Shown piece after piece: positions 9,865 to 21,234 of a DNA stretch of 21,453 bases. The number at the start of each line of letters is the position of its first letter. Position 1 is the stretch's first letter. The notes under the pieces are model-generated. The model made no database searches. It worked only from the letters and a program-made list of their open reading frames with translations, and was not told where the DNA came from. The DNA is from Plakobranchus ocellatus (lineage: Eukaryota > Mollusca > Gastropoda > Plakobranchidae), in NCBI GenBank assembly GCA_019648995.1, contig BLXT01004995.1:1132067-1153519 (forward strand). The letters run 5' to 3'. The position numbers were made by a program, and so were the translations under genes.

Positions 9865-12800
9865 CACTGTAATGTCTAAGGTTAAAATACGTACCTTCAA
9901 ATATGTTTGCGACAGTAACTACATTATATAATTCGACAGTCACGAATAGGTCTTTGTCTTTGTCTTTAAATATTGAACATTTATTTGTGCCTAGTTTGCT
10001 TGACTCTTGCAAGTTTATGTGATCTTTAGAAAGAGCTCTGTAGATCTAAATGTAAACAAAAATCAGCCGATTTTGCTGTCTCTTTGATTTATTGTTCTAG
10101 GAGTGTAGATTTCTCAAAATGGCATCAGGAAACTAACCACCTCGTAAAGTAACTGCTGAGTTTACAAGCTTTGATTTTATTTCAAGAAGATTGAGCTGAC
10201 GGAAACAATAGCGATGTAGATCTAGAACTAGATTCTAGTGAAAGTAATGTTAGAGAGAGAATCTAATAGATCTAGGTCAAGTGATGTCTAAAAATCATTT
10301 GTTTCTGTAAAAATTACAAGACTTACTCACTTTCAGTATGGATTACTTGATTGCTGGATTAGTACTTGACAACTTTTTTCCTCGAACTTTTGATGGATAA
10401 CCACAAATGAACCATGGGCAGGTTAGTGTTTAGTTAGCTAATTTTTTTTTTTTTTTATTTTTGTTTCCATTTCTCAATTTTGGCATATATGTTAAAAAAA
10501 AAAACATAGTATAAATAAGCTAGAAATGTGCAGAATTTATTTATGAACATCCATACCAAACTTTTTACTATATCTTTTATAGAACTCTAGTTATCCCAAA
10601 TTTTCTACACACCCCATACTTTTATTAGATTAGTACCCTAAAAACGCCCAGCAGTCAAATTAAAAAAACTCAAACGGTCACTAAGAATTAATCCATTCAC
10701 ATCTCTAACAACAGTATATAAAGTCAAACCAGCTAGAGCATCTTTTAGGTCTGGTTCTTGCAAAGCACAGGAGAGTTTGATAGTCGTCATACTGGGTGTT
10801 TGGTGATTGTTCCATTGTGACTTCTTGTTCAGTAGATCCTTGGCTTTCATATCGTCCACACCAACAAGACTTTCCTCTGGGCTTGGCATTAGATGGTGTG
10901 GGTGGAAGTGGTAGAGACAAAGTCATCTAATTTTAAGCCTTGACTGATATGGGATGCAGGTTTCAGGGCTGCTCAGACATAAAGCCCTTGCTAAGCTCAT
11001 TGCCCAACTGAATCACAAACTTGGGCAACTTGAATAGGTCTTTGCCATCTCTTGCATTTATCTTGCAGAATATGATGTGTGACTGGATCGGATGAGAGTC
11101 AGAGACAAAAGGTGACTAAAAAGTTTTCTTCAGCATTTCATTTAATACAAGACAGGCAAACATAAGCTAAGAGTTGATCATTTCCATCCAATAATCTTGA
11201 ATGGCCTCTGGTCTCTGTGTTCTAGTCTGCACTCAGTCACTTCACTTCGGTCATGAAGGGTGGTAATTAGGCTCACCTCATGTTTGTCCTTCCATTTCAA
11301 AATACCTTTCTTGTTTTTTTCTACTGTGTGCTGTCTGTCTTTTCTGCAGCTTTCCTGTAGCAATGTCCTTAGGCATTTCTTTTCTGTAGCTCCTAACAGA
11401 ATACACAGACATGATTCAGTATGCAAGGAGTCTCTCTGACGTTCTGGGTAGGTAGAGTAATTATCATTATCAGTGTACAATCTGTAGTGATGACCAGTGA
11501 GTGGCACAATCAACCACATGCAGACATAAGTGGTTCTGTTTCTTTGATTTCAAAATGAAAAACATTCAGACTGATTGCCAAGTTCATAGATTTTTAGTCC
11601 TTATTTGTGAATTTATTTTGTATATACACCTTGAACCAAAGCCTTCCCCATCAGGGAGTCTGGCCTTGTTGCAGCTTTTTAAATGCAGATGTTCAGCTTC
11701 TTGAAGTCATCCCTGAGATGCTCATAGATTGGGCATATTTAAAAAAGTGGATCATGGTTTGAGTGGTTTTGATAAAGATAATTTTTGTTGCACAAATGAA
11801 AAATAGACAAGAGCTTTTCAAAAAAATTTCTTGTTGCGGTGCAAGATGTGAACTGGGAGTGGATAAAACTGCTTTCATTAACCATAGTATGGAATACTTG
11901 GCTTTTTCATCACTTTTATGTAAAGAGACAGAATGAGAAACCTTGTTATTTGGTCTGAATTTTGAATGCTGCATAGCAGTTTGTGCCTCATAATATACTT
12001 AAAGAAAATAAAGATGAAATGAATCTAGGCAAGTTTCATAGTCTGAAAGTTTCTAACCATAAAAATCGGTGAACTCTGGGGCTGATATGTTTCATCTGAA
12101 TCTTTATAAACTCGAAATCTAGAGCTGTCAGATCACTCTCGCACTTGGTACTGGTTGATGTAATCTACCTTAGTGATGGTGAGCTGCAGCATGGTCTGAA
12201 GAAACTCCAGTAAAAAATAGGTCTAAAAGTTTTGTATTCAACAGTAGAGTTTGTTGTGGTACCAAATGGAAGTAGGTTGGTTAAGTTAAATGATGAGAGT
12301 TACAACTATATATATACTGATTACAAGCTATGAAAGGTGAAAATTGCGTGTCAGTGAATCAAAATGTTTTTGAAATATAAGTTGATCAGATGTTAATAAT
12401 TTCTTTACCTATTGAATTGGTCAAGAGACTTATGATAAAATTTTGTCAAAGAATTATTGATATCTTTGAAGAATAGGTTGAAATAAAAAAGTTGTAAGTA
12501 TGAAATCGTTTTTGATGTCACCTAAATTCATGTGTGTAAAAGATATTTTATGATCACAAGATAAAAGAGATTTTTTAAAATCGACTTTAAGTAATAGATA
12601 TGATAAATGCTGTTAAAACATATATATCATTCCTGTCAAGCCACGTCATTTCTTAAAGTTGTGGTATCACAGCAGAAATCAAATTAGAATAAGAATGATA
12701 AACTGAATTAGATTGTAGATTTTTTTTGCTGAGGAAATTGAATGTAAATAATGTAATTGTCAGTTGTTAAATCAATTTATAGCTCTATCTCTGAATATTC

Positions 12801-14366
12801 TTGAAGAAGGGATATATTTATTTTATTGCAATACCCAGTTATTACTTCATCAAGCAATATATTTCTTCAGAGCCAATTAAAACAACTAAAATAAAAACAA
12901 AGCAAACAAAAAAAATGTTTGGCTTTCAAATTCATATTCCTCATGCCATTATGCTCTTCAACGACTTTTATTCAAGAGATATTATATTTACTTTATAATG
13001 ATGTGATTAATTATATTGAAATTGCTGTAAGCAATAATTGCCTGCCAGATCTTTTTTCCCACCTCAAAATATTATTCCTTTTCATACATATCAATAATTG
13101 ATTTTCACATAATGAATACCCCAGGTAATGTTACTTAGCATTTACTATTACATATATATAATAATATATATTTGTATTCTTCTGATGTATTGCTGGACAT
13201 AATTATAAAAATAAAAGTAAATGTGATATGTTATTCACGTGACTCTTGTTGTGGAACTTATAGAGCTATCTGGTTTTGATTTTTGGTGGTTTTTTTTTTT
13301 AAATGTTTTTTAAATGCTTCACTTAGCAAAAGATTTTGAAAAACAACTTTGCAAATCTATCAAATTATAATAGCATCTCTTGCAACCGATATTTATATCC
13401 TCTGAGAACAAAAATTTCCATTGATGAGTGCAGAAGTAAGTAACATATAAAAATGATATATGTGTACCATATGAAATTGTAAGAAAACAACTTTTTAAAC
13501 AAATCTTTTTTCATTAATTTGACAGCTCAATTTGAAATCTTTTTTTGGACAACTGCTGCTTTTAAAAAGCTAGTTCTTTCCTTTGTTTTACATCCCCAAA
13601 GTTTCTTGTCATATTTATGCAGTATTTCTTTTCTGAAAATATTAATGAGACTATTCAAAATAAAATGTTTCATTTTTTTTTCTTTTTTTGTGAAAGTCTT
13701 TTAAGGAATGTATGACTCTCAAAAGAATTTTCATAAGCCCATGGGTGCAAGTTCGCCAGCCAATCAAAATTGTTTGTTATGTCACTTCCAGCCAATGGAA
13801 GCTAGGAACAAGGCCTTCATTGTAAAATTTGGGCTTTGTGTTTATTTGAGAGTGAAAAATGAGGAACTTGTGATGAAAGTTTATTTTCACATAAAAAAGC
13901 ACATATGCCACTAAATTTTGGTGAATGACCATAAATTTCGCCACCTGGGCAACTATTGCATAAACCTGATGATTTAACTGTCCAGTGGACGGAGGAAAAA
14001 GAATCACTTTCACATTTTATTTTTCGGGTCCATCCAATATCAACACTTTTAATGCTATTTACCAATCTAAATTGTATTGAACATTATATTCAATATGACC
14101 TAATAATCTGTCAAAGTTCATAATTCCACTCAACACATTGTGCAAATTCAGTTCTTAGGAACACACATATAGCAAGCGTTCATTGCAAACAGTAAAGGAT
14201 ATGTAATTTGAAGAGGTGACCCTGTCTCAAATCTTGAGTGTGATCTCTCTGCATGGAACTATCTGATGGTAAGGAAGCAGAAGCCAATGATTTGCATCTA
14301 AGGATGCCTCTCTTATTTCATTTGACAGTTTTCAGGGTGTTTATTCTTCTTTGGCTGCTTTAAGTT

Positions 14367-14385
14367 GGTCCCATATAATGGGACC
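14367..14385. other. Perfect hairpin GGTCCCAT-ATA-ATGGGACC
   Basis: Eight-base perfect inverted repeat around ATA. No long flanking inverted repeat or terminator context is seen; it could be the core of a decayed miniature element or chance. Confidence 0.5.
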
Positions 14386-17372
14386 TTAGGTCCAAAACTC
14401 CCCATAGAGCTCAACATGCTTTTTGACATTATTTGTGAGTGATGTCCCAAGCAGCATATATAAGAAAACTGAGATTGAAATTTCAGATAGGTGATCTGTC
14501 AATCTGAAAGTTAATGGACCTTTGGTTTATAAGCAATGATGTCATCATTTAATCTTCATGAGGTGCAAGCTAGCTATCGTGGATTAGATCAAGGCGTGTA
14601 CTTTAATTTAGCATCAGGCTTGGGCTTTGATGTGTACTCGCTTTTTTCATTTTTAGACAAAAGTATTTTAAAAACATCTGCATTTACTGTAAGAAAAATT
14701 TTCTAACCTCCAGTTTTTTTTATTTAAATATAGATTACCTGACACTTATATAACTGTGTAGGTAAATCTAATACAGATTTTGTTCAGGCCCAAATGTATT
14801 GGATCGAGATTAGGGTGAACTGAGCTCTTCTTCTTGCACCTTATACTCTCATCAGAATTTTTACCACCTTTTTCATCATGGTCAAATTTAATATACATAT
14901 AGAAGCACATTCTAGTCTCGAGGTTATTTTAGTTGTTATGGCCTAGCTAGATAGATGGTTTGTTACACTTTGCAAGGACTAGACATCGCTTTGGTACTTA
15001 GACCAAATCAGCTTAATTCATATTTCACTAATTTGATCTAGTCTCAAGAATTTATAGAACTCTAGATTTTATTAAATTTACTACTTTTATAGATTTGATG
15101 GAATTGAGAAATTCTAGACCAGTGCAAGGAGTCACTCTAAAATACATTAAGTTTGTATTGTTTTTGGACAGTATAAAAAAATATACTATAGTAACAGAAG
15201 GCCCTTCTTCAGGCCAATACAGTGAAAATTTGCTGCCGGCCAATTCAACTTCGCTTGCTTGCATCCATGTAGCCTTTTGCGTGCTTTATTTTCACAAACA
15301 TGTTTTTCTTCTTTTTTTAACTTTGCTTGTGAACTAACTAAACCAAAAAATGAAGTTACATCAAATTTCAAATTTCAATCAAGGATCATTTATTTACATG
15401 CTTAATAAGAATTGCCAGATGGTAAAAATTTCTACATAACTGGAAAGATATCAGAGTAATAAGTATTATTATTTATTATTTTATTTATACCTTTTTTTTT
15501 CTTTTAAAGCTATTGAAGTCCCAGCTTTTCACTTTGATATACTGTATAGATGGATACATGTACGAAGAGAATCAATTGTAAGCAATGAGAGATATAAAAT
15601 AAAGCATATCAAAATGGCTGAGGATCTTGGAAAAAAATGGGAACAGATTTTTGTAAGGGACATCTGTTTCTAACATATACAAAACTATTTTTTGTTTTCA
15701 ACCGTTTTGAAATATTTTACTGTACATCTTCATAGAAGATTTCGTGTGGACATGTGACATATATATGCATGATAAACTGAACAGCTTTTGAAAAAGTCTG
15801 ATTTTTTTTTTTATAAATTGGGAGACACAGAACAGATTGTCTCAATGGAAATAGTAACTTCAATTAAAATCTTAACAGAATGTCTGTATCACATCAAGGT
15901 TTGGCAAAAAATGTACAGTTGCATTATGAAAAAAACCCTTTTATAAACATGAAACATAATGCCTGAAGCAAAAAACATTTTAATTATATTGCCGACTTGA
16001 GATTCAAATCCATCTTCTGCTTGAGTTAAAAATGAAGGATTGTTTGCCAACATTGGCAGGGCGATAGTGAGCTGGGGAGAAAGAAAATAAAGTTTGATTC
16101 ATCAGCATAACTGTAAATGTATGACAGTTTTAAAAAAAACATTTTCAAGTCAATGGCTTTGAAAGAGTTATAAGCTTTTGCAACCTCAAGAGGGGCGAAA
16201 TTTTGCACAGCATCAAATATGAGCAATAAGTTGTGACTCATTTGTCTTATCATCCATGATTGACATTTAGTGTATTCTTTATTGTTTGCCTTTTTATGTG
16301 TGTGTTGTAGCTTGTTCGCAGTTCAGGTGCCTGTGGCAGGTTGTAACGGGTTACAGAAAGCTCTTAGCAAGTTTCAGGCTTTTTTGTTATAAATTTGCTA
16401 TCCAAAGCACCTTCAACACTTCTTTTACTACTGCTGATATTAAAACATTTGGGAAGAAAGAGCTTCCATTGCTATTGATATTGAGAAAATTGATTTTTTT
16501 TTTCTCAGCATGGAAGTAAGGAAAAGTGCAATATATAAAATAACCTCTTTTTTAATATCGCTTTTGTTTTTCACAAACTTTGGGTGTTTTTTTTAGCTTT
16601 TAGAAGAAAAAAGAGGTATTCTTTGTAGCTTTCCTTAACAGTCTCCTCCCTACGTTTTGTTGTGAATAAAATCTTCTTTTTGAGATTGAGGATTATCTAT
16701 TTAAAAACAATATTTTTTTTTTCGACTGAGAAATATTTTTAGATCTAGATTTGTTGGGAAAAATAATTGGGGGGTGAGGGGTGATTTAAATATTTTCCGC
16801 CAATCACATCCCCTATAAAAATGCTAGATATATTGAATTTTGCCTTTATCATCACAATGCTTACATGACACTACATTATGAAACTTTATGAGTGCTTCTA
16901 AATTGCTCTATGTTTATATGGAAAGGTGATTTTTTTTGCTGGACTGATTCAAAATGGCAGGGGAGCAAGACAGTTGAGCCTAAAGGTTCAAGTATGAAAT
17001 GCTAGCAGTAGCATTCATTGAGAGGGAAATCCATATGTATAGGTGTGCCATTTGAACCAGCACCACATAGGGGCCTACCATCACTTGATAATCATGCAAA
17101 AATTAATTTTTGTTCAAGACATGAGCCATCATTACATATGCCATACGTAACAATGGTTTTTTGGAGAACGGCTGCAAATCTTTTGTCAAATAAAGCTTTT
17201 CATATTTAAAAATCAAGCTATGCAGTGACTCTTTAATAAAAAATGTCTATGGTGGGTAGTTCCAAGAAAAAAGCTCTACTTGAAAGAAAAACCACTTTAG
17301 CCGTATAAACTTAAACATTGTTGAGTGTATTCAACCATTGAGAACAGCAACAATAAAAGAAAAAAAACTTAC

Positions 17373-17563
17373 AAGGCCCTGGGAAGTCAGCGTTCACTGC
17401 CTGGCTTTGCCAGCGTCCTGTGGTTGATACAAAAGCTGAGCTGGACATGTAGTGTTTAGGTACATCCTCGAAATTGCGCACATCATAGGCTCCAGGGCCC
17501 GGAGCAGGAGGTGTGGCAGGTAAGGGCATTGCAGGGGCAGAGATACACAGGTAATGTTTGCGG
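17373..17563 (-). CDS. STPG1: STPG1-like SHIPPO-repeat protein, penultimate recognised exon
   Basis: Exon read leftwards from the TTTCTCCAG acceptor (17564-17572) to a GTAAGT donor at 17372. With the previous exon it reads IFPRKHYLCISAPAM, then APGPGAYDVRNFEDVPKHYM, SSSAFVSTTGRW and DFPGP. Human STPG1 has the same order near its end (PFPGPGQYEIVDYLGPRKHF, SSASFVSNTSRW, LPGPATY). PGPGxY is the SHIPPO/STPG repeat (PF07004) of axonemal and sperm-tail proteins. Human STPG1, also called MAPO2, was linked to O6-methylguanine-induced apoptosis. The frame is open and runs into the donor with one base left over, so at least one more exon must follow to the left; I could not find it. Confidence 0.9.
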
Positions 17564-17819
17564 CTGGAGAAATTTAAATTGCCTATTTTAAAAAATACAC
17601 ATCATAGTTTGTAAAAGAATGAACAAAATGCAATTTACTTCTCAGTAAGAGGAGAGTAAGATTTAGAAGTATTTGAATATTCTTGATATGAAAAGTAGTT
17701 ATGTTTTTTTTTTCCACAACTGAATAATTAGCGTTAGTTGTCTTATATCTTAATATATTGGTATCTACCATTGCTGCTACTCAGGCTTTCAGGTTTCATG
17801 CCTTTCTACTGTAACTCAC

Positions 17820-17884
17820 GGGAATATCAGTTTGGGTGGATGATCAACAGGTATTTCTGGATCGTATGTTCCAGGTCCAGGAAC
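17820..17884 (-). CDS. STPG1: STPG1-like protein, SHIPPO-repeat exon
   Basis: A 65-base exon between TTTTTTCTCTAG and GTGAGT. It reads VPGPGTYDPEIPVDHPPKLI then F, with two bases left that join the next exon to make Pro. The PGPGTYDP core is a canonical SHIPPO repeat, and the exon corresponds to the GPGPGYYNPSDCTKVPKKTL part of human STPG1. It starts in phase 0, exactly matching the CCT end of the exon at 18546-18649. Confidence 0.9.
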
Positions 17885-18545
17885 CTAGAGAAAAAATGTT
17901 GGCTTTAATGTTTCAAAGAAAAAGATTAACCTCAAAGTTCTAGAGAAAAATGACAGCTTTGAGGATCTAGGAGAGAAAGCAAAAGGATTAACAAGTCTTG
18001 ATTTGTTTTGAGGCCCAACTGGATAAGCCTCATATTGGTATTCTTTGCCAAAATATTAGGGTTTTAAGTTTTTGGAAAAATCATTACAAAGAAGGAAAAA
18101 GCAAGGAGAATTCTTTTCTCAGCAGTCACCAGCAACATTTCACTGATTGGTATTACCGGTTTCAAGACATTAAGTGTAATCTCTCTTGTCAGAAGATGAT
18201 ATACGTTTTTTTACAATCCGACAGCTCTGTAACACCCAATAAAGTTTCCATTTTATTTTTCATTGTCCCTTCTTGCCTCTTCAATACAAGGCCTCGTTTT
18301 CAGATGTCTCAAGCAACAGAAGTGTCACACTCCATGTACAAGATGTAATTCAGCATGAGTCATTACTTGTCATGGCAATTAGATATTGTGCATATGTTAC
18401 CAAGCATACTCAAATAAAAAAACAACATGTAAAGAGCTATCTGAAGCCTCCTTTAAAAAAGCAAAAAAAGAAGAATAACTTAAGTGGCAAAATTGAAGCT
18501 AAGAAGTTTGATAAGCATCAAGTAATTAGCTATCACAAAACTCAC
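17885..18545 (-). other. STPG1 intron with a weak coding-like stretch on the + strand
   Basis: GTGAGT donor at 18545 and AG acceptor at 17885-17886. On the + strand, 17998-18348 and 18273-18596 are open in two overlapping frames (116 and 107 codons), covering about 600 bases with few stops for such AT-rich DNA. The translations include basic blocks (KPPLKKQKKK) but match no family I know. A decayed transposon frame is possible but unsupported. Confidence 0.45.
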
Positions 18546-18649
18546 AGGGGCAGCATCTGGTTGCATTTGTCTTTTAGATGTAGATTTGAAACTTGAAAAA
18601 GGAACTTTAACATTGTCATGCAGCTGGCCATCATTCACCTCATAGTGAC
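18546..18649 (-). CDS. STPG1: STPG1-like protein, internal exon
   Basis: The acceptor TTTTCTTGGCAG ends at 18650 and the donor GTGAGT starts at 18545. It reads GHYEVNDGQLHDNVKVPFSS, then FKSTSKRQMQPDAAP. The Gly is completed by the last base of the preceding exon. This aligns with the PPPGHYDINESLVKQSPN...CFKSKTNRG block of human STPG1, another degenerate PG-rich repeat (here PAPGHYE). The 104-base length gives two bases plus 34 codons, so phases fit on both sides. No stop or frameshift is present. Confidence 0.9.
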
Positions 18650-19496
18650 CTGCCAAGAAAATATGAATCATAAATGTTATAGTACTGAGTGTGATTATAC
18701 TGAAATGTTCTTTTGAAAACGTAATAATTTGGCATTTATTTCAATTATCTACGCAATTTATTTTCAATATGTAGGCCTATCATTTTAATTTTTTCAGAAT
18801 ACTTTTATTGAAGATTTTGTATTTCTTTCTTTCTGAGCATTATTGTGTCCTAATTCCTCCTGAAAACTCAAGGATATCTGATATTATTATTATCTCTGCA
18901 ATAAGAAGTATTTTACCTTAAACAAAATTCTACTTAGCATAAGCCATCTTAGTTTATACTTTTTTTTATTGCTGTTGCTTTTAAGAGTCTTTAGATTAAT
19001 ATTTAATGTAGCAAAAGCTAGTGACTCTTTGGATCTTTCTTCTTTTTATCTTTAGTTGGTCTAGACTTTTAATTTTCAAATGCCGAACATTTATTTGAAA
19101 TGCACAGACACGAACTGTTTTTTACATTCACAAAAGGTAGAGATCATCTGGAAAGAACAGCAAACAGATCTTCATTAATATTTCAAGATATCATGGCATC
19201 ATAATCTTTGAAAGGATAAAAGTTATATGATGTAGAAACTATAATAAACAGATTTTAGAAAAAAAGAATTAGAAGGATACTTTTTTAGAAAAAAGTTATG
19301 GTTCATATATTTTGGCACATAAATGAAATATCATGGTTTTTATGTCTGCAAAGCTCACATAGAGAAGTTTAAATGATATCAATGATGTAAGATGCAACAT
19401 TGACTCATTTTGACTGGTTTCAAGATAAATAACTTGACCCTATTTTTTTTTAAAGGACAAGCATGTTTTTCTTTTGTTGAATGGCAAGATCTATAC
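18650..19496 (-). other. STPG1 intron, nothing recognised
   Basis: GTATAG donor at 19496 and CAG acceptor at 18650. AT-rich, with T and A runs; no exon, RNA or mobile-element end is recognised. Confidence 0.8.
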
Positions 19497-19611
19497 CTGG
19501 AGCTGGATTTTTCATAGCTTCTGATAAATCCATTAGTTCTCGCTTAGACTTGGATTTGAATGCAGCATTTGCAGTAACATTGTTAGCTTTTCCTGCTTTG
19601 TATGCTAAAAC
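19497..19611 (-). CDS. STPG1: STPG1-like protein, upstream internal exon
   Basis: The acceptor TTTTTGTCCATCACAG ends at 19612, and the exon is followed by GTATAG. It reads VLAYKAGKANNVTANAAFKS, KSKRELMDLSEAM, KNPAPG, entering the next exon as PAPGHYE. Human STPG1 has an equivalent segment (NYYNASVSC...RAGFMSKTQRGSF...KGPPPGHYD). The length is 38 codons plus one base, in phase with its neighbour. A preceding exon (probably holding another PG repeat) must lie to the right; the next 1.8 kb holds antisense retrotransposon sequence, so that exon is probably beyond 21453. Taken together the four exons give about 158 residues of continuous STPG1-type sequence. Confidence 0.87.
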
Positions 19612-19859
19612 CTGTGATGGACAAAAACATAAGTGTAACGTTATGTATATACAAAAAAAAAAACAATAAGGCGTTAGTCCCAAACAGGCATGGCATGCTG
19701 GGTTAAGCCCCCTTAACAAAAGGCCAAAGTAAAATACCACAACTTTAAAACTAAATATCTTGTGAACTGTTTGTTTGCACCTGATGGGAGTGCCAAAGTC
19801 GTTCTTAGTACAGGCCAAAACATAAGTTATCAAGTTCTGGTTGCAATAATGGCAATAAC

Positions 19860-20427
19860 AAGATGTTTATTCATGAAGATTGTGCAGGAGAAGCTCAAAT
19901 CCGGGGAGGACGATGTGAACAGTGACAATGTAGGTCAGGCAATGGGTTCAAAACAATGAGAAACTGTGAAGTCTGTCTTAATGGAACTGAATGAGAGAAA
20001 TGTAAGGGAAAATAATAATATTGTGATACATAGTGTTCAAGAAATCATAACTGAGGATAAGGAGGAGAGGAAACACTACAAAGACCTGAAGGTGAACAAT
20101 ATCTTGCACACATATAAGATACAAGCCATGAAGGAAAACAAAGTGATAAAACTTATAAGGATAGGGAGATTTGATAAGGATAAACCAAAGCGGCCAATGT
20201 TAGTCACTTTTGAAAACATAGCAACAAAGAGGCAATTGTTCATGAATATACCCCTTTTAGGAAGAAATAAGGAAAGAAAAAATATCAGTATCAGTAACAA
20301 TCTCACAAGGCACGAGAGGGAACAAGAAACAGCACTGAGAAACGAGGCCAAACGACTTAACGATAAAGCATCGGGGGACTGTCAGTACTGGGTCTGGGGC
20401 CCACCGTGGGCAAGGAGAATAGTCTAA
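19860..20427 (+). pseudogene. Non-LTR retrotransposon ORF1 fragment
   Basis: Reads KIVQEKLKSGEDDV, a TGA at 19957-19959, then in the same frame ETVKSVLMELNERNVRENNN, IVIHSVQE, VIKLIRIGRFDKDKPKRPML, SNNLTRHEREQE and a final GPPWARRIV before TAA-type stops near 20427. The order (charged coiled helix, NNNIVIHxV strand, RxGrxxxxKPRPlxV strand, NLTxxERexexxLR helix, near-C-terminal GPPW) is that of the RRM-like ORF1/gag-like proteins of CR1/L2-type elements in marine invertebrates. It probably chaperoned element RNA. It is inactive here because of the internal stop. Confidence 0.8.
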
Positions 20428-20504
20428 GTCAAAAAGGAGAAGTAAATCAGAACTTAAAAAGATGTAAATAGTGTTAATATGTTCCAGTCTATTGAAATGT
20501 TTCT

Positions 20505-21218
20505 ATACGAATGCCGATCAATTGAGGAATAAGATGATAGAGCTTCAAGTAAGAATTGGTGACCTCATGCCACATATTATCGGGATAACAAAAGTAAAAC
20601 CAAAAAAGTAGTGCTCACCTTTACAAATTAGTAGAATATTCGCTGGATAAGATTGGGGAATACGAGATGTTTTCCAAAATTGACAAGAAAGGACGTGGAA
20701 TGATTTTGTATATTCACAAGTTATTAGCTGTCACTGAGGTAAAAAATATATACAAATGTCAACAAAAATGTGTTTGTAAAGATTGGCTTAAATAAGTATG
20801 AAGTTTATTGGTAAGATTATTCGAACCGAGATGAAGATTTAAACAATCTCAGGGAGTTAATATCAGAAGATGCGAGCAAAGATCATTCACATTTACTTTT
20901 ACTTCAACTACCGTGGTATCGAGTGGGATCAATGAACTGTGATAGGTGACAGAATAGTCACTAAGGAATACAAGTTTTTAGAGTGTGCTCAAGACGATTT
21001 TCAACATGTTGTGAAACCTACACAATGGCGAGGCTATGACACACCACACACCCTGGATCTTATTCTCACTAATAAGGAAAATATGTTATCAGGCTTGGAG
21101 CTACAAAGCCTTTTTGGAAAAGGAGACCACTGTGTGATTAGATTTGGCTATGAGTGTTATACACAAATTCATCACAATGTAAAGAGAGTCAAGTGTTGCG
21201 ACAAGGCTAACTATGACA
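20505..21218 (+). pseudogene. Non-LTR retrotransposon ORF2, endonuclease domain, inactivated
   Basis: The opening YTNADQLRNKMIELQVRIGD and PHIIGITK is the N-terminal signature of the APE-type endonuclease (usually YTNARSLxNKxxEL...DIIxITE). Then YEMFSKIDKKGRGMILYI appears in a shifted frame, FNYRGIEW after the expected GD, and from 20939 FLECAQDDFQHVVKPTQWRG, TPHTLDLILTN and GKGDHCVIRF. The metal-binding Glu is Lys (codon 20591), and the Asp of the GDFN motif reads Tyr, so the nuclease is dead. The final GDH (SDH) motif survives. Stops occur at several points (for example 20612 and 20936). Confidence 0.85.
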
Positions 21219-21234
21219 ATCATCATGATCATCA
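21219..21234 (-). repeat. TGA-type short tandem repeat, 3' tail of the - strand retrotransposon
   Basis: On the - strand the stop codon is followed by TGATGATCATGATGAT. Several non-LTR families end in short tandem repeats rather than poly(A). It marks the junction with the + strand element. Confidence 0.65.

Larger units (their letters stand above)
9203..17372. other. Intergenic or STPG1 3' region with no confident gene
   Basis: About 8.2 kb of AT-rich sequence. It holds numerous T8-T13 tracts, short TA runs (12307-12316, 13152-13171) and TCTAGA/AGATCTAG-rich patches (about 10212-10275 and 14920-15065). A GC-containing double hairpin lies at 9841-9864 and a perfect 8-bp hairpin at 14367-14385. 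Frames of 60-113 codons occur on both strands (for example around 10638-10926 and 11178-11519), but none belongs to a family I recognise or shows a supporting splice chain. The missing terminal exon of STPG1 could be here; I searched by eye for its usual SFLYN...KWIP ending and did not find it. Confidence 0.55.
19860..21218 (+). mobile_element. Decayed non-LTR retrotransposon (CR1/L2-like ORF1 and endonuclease), truncated
   Basis: Lies in the presumed next intron of STPG1, antisense to that gene. It contains an ORF1-like protein (to 20427) and then the start of ORF2 with an apurinic-endonuclease domain, spread over several frames. The 5' boundary is approximate: recognisable protein begins near 19860. 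The right end at about 21218 is where a second, oppositely oriented element starts, in the middle of the endonuclease-to-RT linker (CCDKANYD). No reverse transcriptase of this element is in the window. Clade is judged by eye only. Confidence 0.85.

Noticed and set aside
10638-10926. Two overlapping - strand frames (83 and 73 codons) with Pro/Ser-rich starts
   Set aside because: No recognisable family, no splice chain and no poly(A) context; kept only as uninterpreted sequence.
16000-16025. GATTCAAATCC-like box suggesting a tRNA or tRNA-derived SINE
   Set aside because: No matching A box, stems or acceptor end at the right distances on either strand.
16800-16820. CCAAT (16800-16804) followed by TATAAAA (16814-16820) as a promoter
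   Set aside because: No gene follows on the + strand, and both motifs are common by chance in AT-rich DNA.
17018-17209. A + strand frame of 63 codons with a non-AT-rich look (FEPAPHRGLPSLDN)
   Set aside because: No family match that I recognise, and no exon borders or transposon ends around it.
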